A DNA stretch of 18,825 nucleotides from positions 1 to 18,825 of the forward strand of contig JBGAMU010000076.1 of the NCBI GenBank assembly GCA_044222685.1, in the 5' to 3' direction. Within the stretch, counting starts at the first letter, position 1. The number at the start of each line of letters is the position of its first letter. The notes under the pieces are model-generated. The model saw only the letters and a program-made list of their open reading frames with translations. It had not been told where the DNA came from and made no database searches. The stretch is from JAEUPI01 sp044222685 (GTDB taxonomy: Bacteria; Pseudomonadota; Gammaproteobacteria; Burkholderiales; Burkholderiaceae_C). Shown piece after piece: positions 13,798 to 18,825 of the stretch. The translations under genes and the position numbers were made by a program.

Positions 13798-15282
13798 TCA
13801 GCTGCCGGCGGGCTCGGAGCTCTGGTCGACCAGGCCGTAGCGACGCAGCTTGACGTACAGGCTTTGCCGCGACAGGCCCAGCATCTCGGCCGCCGAGGCG
13901 CGGTTGTCCTGCGTCAGCTTGAGCGCGGCCTCGATGCACAGCTGCTCGATCAGGTCGGTCGACTCGCGCACCAGGTCCTTCAGCGGCATGCGGCCGACCA
14001 GTTGGGTGAGTTGCTCGACCGAGCGCGGCGCCGACTTGGCCGACTGCAGCTCGACGCCCAGCCGGCGGCCGATGTGGCGCACCGTGAAACCCAGACAGGG
14101 GGGGTCGCCATCGGGCACCGCGACCGCGGAGATCTCGACGTCGGCCAACGCGCCGTGTTCGCCGCGCAGGCTGGTGGCGAACAGGCGCACGCTGCCCTGC
14201 TGCTTGAGCGTCGACAGCATCACGCTCAGGTCGACGCCGGGCCGGCCGAGCCAGCGGTCGAGCGACTCGCCGCGCAACTGGTCTTCGAGGGCCAGCTGCA
14301 CGAGGTCGACGAAGGCGAGGTTGGCCTTCATCACGCGGCCGTCGAGGTCGGTGACGACGAAGCCGTCCGGCGCACGCTCGATCACCTGCGCCATCGATTC
14401 GCGGGCGTGGGTGGCGGCCGCGGCCGCCGCCGGCCGCTGCACCGAGGCCAGTCGCACGAGGAAGAGCTGCGTGGTCTCCTGCTTGAACAGCGACGCCGTG
14501 ACGGTGAGATCGCCCTGCCCCGCGGCGCCGCGCACCTCGACCATGTCGCCGCGCCCGGTGGTGCGCACGCGCGCCAGCAGCGTGGCGACCGCGCGGCGCG
14601 CCTTCTCGGCCAGGCCGCTCGGGAACGGCTGGCCAGCCACCTTGCGCGCCGACAGCCCGAGCAAGGCGATCGCCGCCGGGTTGGCCTCGACCATGGTGGT
14701 GGTCGCCGCATCGACGATGACGATGGCCTCCGACGACAGATCGAACAGCAGCCGATAACGCGTCTCCACGTGGCGCAGCCGCCAGTAGTCGCGCTCCAGC
14801 GTGTGCTGCGCATCGACCAGCCGCTGCTGCAGGCTGGCCAGCGCGCGCATGTCGCGGCCGAACGCGACGATGCGGCCCTTCTGGCCGACACGCACCGCCG
14901 AATACAGCAGCGGCAGGTCGCTGCCGCGCTCGACCGGATGGTTGATGTGGCGCCAGTGGCGCGGCGCGCCGTCGGCTGCGTCCTTCAGCAGCGTGGCCAC
15001 CTTGGGACGGCTCTCGACGGTGACCACGTCGGCCCAGGGCCGGCCGATCCAGTTGCGGTAGCCGTGCACCGGCAGGTCCTCGCTGCCGATGGCGACGTCC
15101 TGGATCACGCCATGTCGGTCGAGCACCAGCGAGACATCGGCCGCGGCTTCGACGAGGGAAGCGGCGGCTTCGGCGTCGAGCGGCTCCAACACGCGTTTGG
15201 AGGCGACGAACGGCTTGCGCGAGGTCTTCGCGGGGCTGCCGTTCCTGGGGGTCGCTTTCTTCTCTTCTTTGCTCGTGCTCAC
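13798..15282 (-). CDS. ppsR: Photosynthesis gene transcriptional regulator PpsR/CrtJ
   Basis: A 494-residue redox-responsive repressor of bacteriochlorophyll, carotenoid and antenna genes. An N-terminal PAS-like domain (about 38-150) is followed by a helical Q-linker (LQQRLVDAQHTLERDYWRLR, 151-170), PAS1 (about 175-280), PAS2 (about 295-405) and a Fis-type helix-turn-helix (about 451-482, with DNRASAAEMLGLSRQSLYVK landmarks). It holds only two Cys: Cys449, at the position of the reactive Cys in the DNA-binding domain (Cys420/424 of Rhodobacter), and Cys396 in PAS2. The start is a GTG whose bases overlap the aerR stop (GTGA), preceded by GAGGG, so translation is coupled to aerR. A Lys/Ser-rich segment of about 30 residues precedes the first domain. 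In relatives it binds TGT-N12-ACA, found here before bchG and bchF. Confidence 0.96.
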   Translation of the reverse strand: MSTSKEEKKATPRNGSPAKTSRKPFVASKRVLEPLDAEAAASLVEAAADVSLVLDRHGVIQDVAIGSEDLPVHGYRNWIGRPWADVVTVESRPKVATLLKDAADGAPRHWRHINHPVERGSDLPLLYSAVRVGQKGRIVAFGRDMRALASLQQRLVDAQHTLERDYWRLRHVETRYRLLFDLSSEAIVIVDAATTTMVEANPAAIALLGLSARKVAGQPFPSGLAEKARRAVATLLARVRTTGRGDMVEVRGAAGQGDLTVTASLFKQETTQLFLVRLASVQRPAAAAAATHARESMAQVIERAPDGFVVTDLDGRVMKANLAFVDLVQLALEDQLRGESLDRWLGRPGVDLSVMLSTLKQQGSVRLFATSLRGEHGALADVEISAVAVPDGDPPCLGFTVRHIGRRLGVELQSAKSAPRSVEQLTQLVGRMPLKDLVRESTDLIEQLCIEAALKLTQDNRASAAEMLGLSRQSLYVKLRRYGLVDQSSEPAGS

Positions 15283-16193
15283 CTGCCCTCGTCCCGCTTC
15301 GCCATCAGCCTGTCGGCTGCAAGCATAGCCTGCCGCGCATCGGCGGCCGACGCATCGGCCCCCAGCAACGTGGCGAGCTGCGGTCGCGCCAGGAGCAATG
15401 GTCCACCGACCAAGACCCGCACGGCGCGATTGTGGGAGGTTCTTCTGATCGATCGAATCAGCTCCGCCAGGGGCTCGATGCGCCTGTCGTTGCCGATCGA
15501 GAAGCCCACGAGGTCGAACCAGTGATCCCGCACCAGTGCGACCAGGGCTTCGGGTTGGGCGGGCGGTTCTGCCCACACGCCCCAGCCGGACGCGCGGAAG
15601 AACTCGCTCACCATGTTCAGGCCGAACGTGTGCTGCTCGCCCGGCACGGGCACCAGCAGCACGCTGCGCTGCATGGTCCCGTTGCGGCCGGGCACACGCG
15701 AGTCGGCCGCCAGTTCGCGCAGCACACGCTGCAGGCGGCCGAGCGCGATGGTGACGTCGGTGAATTCCACCAGATCGGCGTTCCACAGGTCACCGAGCCG
15801 GCGCGCCACGGCGGCCAGCAGGTCGAGGTACACAGCGTCGAGCGTGGCGCCGCGCAGCATGAGGGCCTCGACGAAGGCGGTCGCGCCGTCCTGGCTCTTC
15901 AGCACCATGTCGGTCAGCGCGATCACGTCGGCCTCGCCGACCCGCAGATCGGCGCTGCCGTTGCCGCCGGCATGGTGGGACGGCCGTGTGCCGGCCTGCT
16001 GATGCAGCAGCATCAGGCGCGGGATGATCTCGGTCTCGACGGTGCGCACCAGCGCCTGCAACGGGTCGCCGGCGCGCGGCGCCTTCGATTTCGACGGCGC
16101 GCATGGGGACGCATCGTCGAGCGACGGGCGGGACAACCAGGCCTCATCGCTACCCGGCGAAGCGCCGCTGCGCGGCTGCGTCCACCCACTCAT
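15279..16193 (-). CDS. aerR: Cobalamin-binding antirepressor AerR/PpaA
   Basis: A 304-residue regulator. Residues 85-165 form the helical part (LTDMVL, then GDLWNADLVEFTDVTIALGRLQ) and about 177-285 the B12-binding Rossmann-like domain. PGEQHTFGLNM (184-194) carries His188, the expected lower axial ligand, as His145 in Rhodobacter AerR; FDLVGFSIGND and VLVGGP follow as typical strands. In relatives it binds hydroxycobalamin after light exposure and changes PpsR/CrtJ DNA binding. ATG 16193 has an AGGAG site 7 bases upstream and is preferred; an in-frame ATG at 16322 would add 43 residues of Arg/Ser-rich sequence with atypical codons. Its stop overlaps the ppsR start by four bases, so antirepressor and repressor are made together. 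Confidence 0.94.
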   Translation of the reverse strand: MSGWTQPRSGASPGSDEAWLSRPSLDDASPCAPSKSKAPRAGDPLQALVRTVETEIIPRLMLLHQQAGTRPSHHAGGNGSADLRVGEADVIALTDMVLKSQDGATAFVEALMLRGATLDAVYLDLLAAVARRLGDLWNADLVEFTDVTIALGRLQRVLRELAADSRVPGRNGTMQRSVLLVPVPGEQHTFGLNMVSEFFRASGWGVWAEPPAQPEALVALVRDHWFDLVGFSIGNDRRIEPLAELIRSIRRTSHNRAVRVLVGGPLLLARPQLATLLGADASAADARQAMLAADRLMAKRDEGR

Positions 16194-16357
16194 GCGCCGT
16201 CTCCTCGTCCGCGCCGAAGGCCGGGGCTCGCTGCGAGCGCTGGAACCGCTGTCGGCGACAGCCGTGTCTGTTCGAGCCTCTCGCCCCAGATCGATCGCGA
16301 ATGTTTTTACGCCGAACGCCATGCCGTGTCACCCACTGGATCACCCTTTCGGATGCG

Positions 16358-16374
16358 GACAAACCCGGGTTGTC
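16358..16374. other. Interrupted palindrome in the aerR leader side
   Basis: GACAA and GGGTTGTC arms form a 17-base near-palindrome with one extra A; its core AACCCGGGTT is a perfect 10-base palindrome. It lies about 165 bases before the aerR ATG. It does not fit the TGT-N12-ACA motif, so it would be a site for another regulator or have no function. Confidence 0.3.
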
Positions 16375-16478
16375 GCCTGTCTCTGATTCCCAGCAAACGA
16401 TTCGATGGCCTTGGGCTTCAAGCGCCGCCGGCCGACCGGTCGCTGCATGGTGAACACGTTATCGTCAGTTTTGCATGA

Positions 16479-16496
16479 CGTCAATCATGATTGACA
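16479..16496. promoter_or_regulatory. PpsR-type operator within a 16-bp perfect palindrome
   Basis: GTCAATCATGATTGAC at 16480-16495 is a perfect palindrome; with one flanking base on each side it reads TGT-N12-ACG on the minus strand (CGT-N12-ACA on the plus), one mismatch from the PpsR/CrtJ consensus. It covers the bchF -35 box. An 8-bp palindrome TGACGTCA at 16476-16483 overlaps its left arm. No second site occurs at 8-bp spacing on either side. Confidence 0.65.
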
Positions 16497-16519
16497 CTTT
16501 CCGGTTCGCGCCGTAGATT
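16491..16519 (+). promoter_or_regulatory. bchF promoter
   Basis: TTGACA (16491-16496), 17 bases, then TAGATT (16514-16519): a consensus -35 with ideal spacing and a -10 box matching four of six. Predicted start near 16526, about 21 bases before the bchF GTG codon. The -35 box lies inside the PpsR palindrome. Confidence 0.65.
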
Positions 16520-16546
16520 GGGGTCCAGCCGAGAACCCGATCCACC

Positions 16547-17089
16547 GTGCGCCGCCCCTCCACCCGCCCCCGGTCCGACGCCAGCACGCGGCGCCCGACC
16601 GCGCCGCTGTATACGGCCGCCGAACGGACGCGACGCGACGCGACACCGTGGACGCTGGTGCAGGCGGTGCTGGCACCGATCCAGTTCGTCGTCTTCTTGG
16701 TCAGCCTGGTGCTGGTGCTGCGTTACCTGCTCAGCGGGGCCGGCGAGCAGATCGCCTTGCAGTCGGTGGTGCTGAAGACGCTGCTGCTGTACGCCATCAT
16801 GGTCACTGGCTCGATCTGGGAGCAGCGTGTGTTCGGCCGCTGGCTGTTCGCGCGCCCGTTCTTCTGGGAAGACGTCTTCAGCATCCTGGTGCTGGCGCTG
16901 CACACGGCCTACCTGGTGGGCTGGTTCGGCGGCGTGATGTCGACCCGCTCGTTGATGCTGCTCGCGCTGGCGGCCTATGCCAGCTACGCGATCAACGCGA
17001 CCCAGTTCCTGCTCAAGCTGCGCATGGCGCGGCAGCAGAGCGCGGCGCCGGCGCCGCACGCGCTGTCCCCGCAGGAGCACGCAGCATGA
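16547..17089 (+). CDS. bchF: 3-vinyl bacteriochlorophyllide hydratase
   Basis: A 180-residue membrane enzyme that adds water to the C3 vinyl group of the ring, giving the 3-hydroxyethyl form on the way to bacteriochlorophyll a. PLYTAAERTRRDATPWTLVQ (landmarks PLYT and DATPWTLVQ) starts the conserved part near residue 20; MVTGSIWEQRVFGRWLF and FFWEDVFSILVLALHTAYL are family signatures. Three to four membrane helices are predicted. The start is GTG 16547, the first in-frame start after the promoter; its ribosome site is weak and no in-frame ATG precedes the domain. The stop overlaps the bchN start (ATGA). Confidence 0.94.
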   Translation: MRRPSTRPRSDASTRRPTAPLYTAAERTRRDATPWTLVQAVLAPIQFVVFLVSLVLVLRYLLSGAGEQIALQSVVLKTLLLYAIMVTGSIWEQRVFGRWLFARPFFWEDVFSILVLALHTAYLVGWFGGVMSTRSLMLLALAAYASYAINATQFLLKLRMARQQSAAPAPHALSPQEHAA

Positions 17090-18387
17090 GCGGCCCGGTC
17101 ACCATCTCGGCACCGGTGTCGACGCGCGGCTGCGCCACCGCCGCCGCGGGCGACGGCGTGCTGCGCGAACGAGGGCAGCGCGAGGTGTTCTGCGGCCTCA
17201 CCGGCATCGTCTGGCTGCACCGCAAGATCCAGGACGCGTTCTTCCTCGTCGTCGGTTCGCGCACCTGCGCGCACCTGATCCAGTCGGCCGCCGGCGTGAT
17301 GATCTTCGCCGAGCCGCGTTTCGGCACCGCGATCATCGACGAGCGCGACCTCGCCGGCCTGGCCGACGCCAACGCCGAGCTCGACCGCGTGGTCACCCGC
17401 CTGCTCGAGCGCCGGCCCGACATCAAGCTGCTGTTCCTGGTGGGGTCGTGCCCGGCGGAGGTGATCAAGCTCGACCTGTCGCGCGCCGCGCAGCGGCTGT
17501 CGGCGCAGTTCCTGCCGCGCGTGCGCGTGCTCAACTACTCGGGCAGCGGCATCGAGACCACCTTCACGCAGGGCGAGGACGCCTGCCTCGCCTCGCTGGT
17601 GCCCGACCTGCCCGCCGACGCGCCCGACACGCGCTCGCTGCTGATCGCCGGCGCGTTGCCCGACGTGGTGGAAGAGCAGTTGCACCGGCTGCTGCAGCAG
17701 ATGGGCATCGCCGACGTGCGCTTCCTGCCCGCGCGGCGCGCCGGCGCGATGCCGGCGGTGGGTGCGGGCACACGGCTGCTGCTGGCGCAACCCTTCCTCG
17801 CCGACACCGCGCGCGCGCTCGAGGCCCGCGGCGCGCAGCGCCTGGCCGCGCCGTTTCCGTTCGGCGCCGAGGGCACGACGCGCTGGCTGCAGGCCGCTGC
17901 CGACGCGTTCGGCATCGAAGCGCGCCAGGTCGAGGCCGTGATCGCGGCGCCGCGCCAGCGCGCGCTGCAGGCGCTCGCCCGCCAGCGGGCGCTGCTCGCC
18001 GGCAAGCGCATCTTCTTCTTCCCCGATTCGCAGCTCGAGGTGCCGCTGGCGCGTTTTGCCGCGCGCGAGCTCGGCATGCAGCTGGTCGAGGTCGGCACGC
18101 CCTACCTGCATCGCCAGCACCTGGCACCGGAACTGGCCCTGCTGCCGCCCGACGTGCGGCTGAGCGAAGGCCAGGACGTCGAACGCCAGCTCGACCGCTG
18201 CCGCGCCGCACGTCCCGACCTGGTGGTGTGCGGCCTTGGCCTGGCCAACCCGCTGGAGGCCGAGGGCCTGACCACCAAGTGGGCGATCGAACTGGTGTTC
18301 TCGCCGATCCACGGCTACGAACAGGCCAGCGACCTGGCCGCGCTGCTGGCGCGGCCGCTCGACCGGCGTGTGCGCCTGGCCGCCTGA
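17086..18387 (+). CDS. bchN: Light-independent protochlorophyllide reductase subunit N
   Basis: A 433-residue nitrogenase-like subunit of the NB catalytic component of dark-operative protochlorophyllide reductase, which with BchB receives electrons from BchL and reduces ring D. The three Cys ligands of the shared 4Fe-4S cluster are Cys36 (FCGLTG), Cys61 (TCAHLIQSAAG) and Cys122 (GSCPAEVI), with normal family spacing. GSGIETTFTQGED and FFPDSQLEVPLARF are further marks. The ATG at 17086 overlaps the bchF stop and has AGGAG nine bases upstream. bchB follows after 24 bases. Confidence 0.97.
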   Translation: MSGPVTISAPVSTRGCATAAAGDGVLRERGQREVFCGLTGIVWLHRKIQDAFFLVVGSRTCAHLIQSAAGVMIFAEPRFGTAIIDERDLAGLADANAELDRVVTRLLERRPDIKLLFLVGSCPAEVIKLDLSRAAQRLSAQFLPRVRVLNYSGSGIETTFTQGEDACLASLVPDLPADAPDTRSLLIAGALPDVVEEQLHRLLQQMGIADVRFLPARRAGAMPAVGAGTRLLLAQPFLADTARALEARGAQRLAAPFPFGAEGTTRWLQAAADAFGIEARQVEAVIAAPRQRALQALARQRALLAGKRIFFFPDSQLEVPLARFAARELGMQLVEVGTPYLHRQHLAPELALLPPDVRLSEGQDVERQLDRCRAARPDLVVCGLGLANPLEAEGLTTKWAIELVFSPIHGYEQASDLAALLARPLDRRVRLAA

Positions 18388-18411
18388 CCCGACCACAGGA
18401 GCGAACCTGCG

Positions 18412-18825
18412 ATGCAACTGACGCTCTGGACCTACGAGGGCCCGCCGCACGTGGGCGCGATGCGCGTGGCCACCGCGATGCGCGGGCTGCACTACGTGCT
18501 GCACGCCCCGCAGGGCGACACCTACGCCGACCTGCTGTTCACGATGATCGAGCGGCGCAGCACGCGCCCGCCGGTCAGCTACACCACGTTCCAGGCGCGC
18601 GACCTGGGCGGCGACACCGCCGAGCTGTTCAAGCGCACGGTGCGCGAGGCCTACGAGCGCTTCCGGCCCGAGGCGATGATCGTCGGCGCGTCGTGCACCG
18701 CCGAGCTGATCCAGGACGATCCCGGCGGCCTGGCCCGCGCGCTCGACCTGCCGATCCCGGTGATCCCGCTCTAGATTCCGTCGTATAAGCGCAAGGAGAA
18801 CTGGGTCGCGGCCGAGAACTTATAT
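18412..18825 (+). CDS. bchB: Light-independent protochlorophyllide reductase subunit B, N-terminal part with an in-frame stop at codon 121
   Basis: Partner of BchN in the NB protein. The first 120 residues match the family throughout, including Asp36 (QGD), the unusual Asp ligand of the NB cluster, and Cys95 (GASCTAEL). AGGAG precedes the ATG by ten bases. At codon 121 a TAG (18772-18774) stands where the family has Glu in IPVIPLELPSYKRKENWG; after it the same frame goes on as IPSYKRKENWVAAENLY, so homology continues past the stop. Four more residues in the last 17 differ from the expected sequence. Because these changes cluster at the very end of the window, sequencing or assembly error is more likely than a true nonsense mutation. 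The rest of the gene (about 400 codons) lies outside. Confidence 0.88.

Larger units (their letters stand above)
16194..16546. promoter_or_regulatory. Divergent control region of aerR-ppsR and bchFNB
   Basis: This 353-base gap lies between the two divergent photosynthesis operons. The bchF side has a good promoter and PpsR palindrome (separate entries). For aerR a minus-strand TTGACG (16484-16479) and TAACGT (16461-16456) at 17-base spacing form a poor candidate sharing the same palindrome. The part from 16194 to 16322 is open in the aerR frame but uses codons unlike the gene. No RNA gene or repeat is seen. Confidence 0.6.

Noticed and set aside
16471..16484. FNR-like TTG-N8-CAA pattern upstream of bchF
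   Set aside because: Only seven of ten key bases match and the sequence is explained by the overlapping palindromes, so it is too weak to call.
16648..17085. Upstream extension of the bchN frame
   Set aside because: The frame is open but lies inside bchF and has no BchN similarity; ATG 17086 has a good ribosome site and the usual N-terminus.

Overview
The window is very GC-rich, with G or C at almost every third codon position. It reads as chromosomal DNA of a phototrophic betaproteobacterium of the order Burkholderiales, in the Rubrivivax/Roseateles/Leptothrix neighbourhood. I infer this from the gene order (aerR-ppsR and bchG-bch2-bchP-tspO on one strand, bchF-bchN-bchB divergent) and from a beta/gamma-type cytochrome b. 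The species cannot be named from the sequence alone.

Layout. 1-1041 (+): 3' part of a cytochrome b gene (petB), cut by the window edge and not followed by the expected cytochrome c1 gene. 1118-6627 (-): a signalling operon of a 52-residue acidic ORF, a stand-alone receiver with Glu at the phospho-acceptor position, and a 1654-residue membrane hybrid histidine kinase with seven tandem PAS domains. 6679-9070: a P-loop nucleotide kinase-like protein (-), an LRAT-type papain-fold protein (+), and a DUF2917/GNAT pair (-) whose GNAT frame runs without a stop into a small membrane-protein ORF. 9152-16193 (-): a photosynthesis block in transcription order aerR, ppsR, (gap), bchG, bch2, bchP, tspO and a small membrane protein; most junctions overlap by 1-4 bases. 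16547-18825 (+): bchF, bchN and the start of bchB.

How the genes work together. BchF and BchN/BchB act in the middle of bacteriochlorophyll synthesis. BchG attaches the isoprenoid tail, BchP reduces it, and Bch2 is a PucC-family membrane protein of antenna assembly. TspO is an outer-membrane tryptophan-rich sensor linked to tetrapyrrole control. PpsR is the redox/light repressor of these genes and AerR its B12-binding antirepressor. The two control points visible in the DNA are PpsR-type TGT-N12-ACA sites: a tandem pair with 8-bp spacing before bchG, and a single site inside a 16-bp perfect palindrome that overlaps the -35 box of bchF.

Most noteworthy: the bchG operator also covers a good promoter pointing the other way, toward an unrecognised 74-codon ORF with a proper ribosome binding site. 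Also notable are the alternating PAS array, the Asp-to-Glu receiver, and an in-frame stop with clustered mismatches in bchB in the last 54 bases, which looks more like poor sequence at a contig end than a real mutation.
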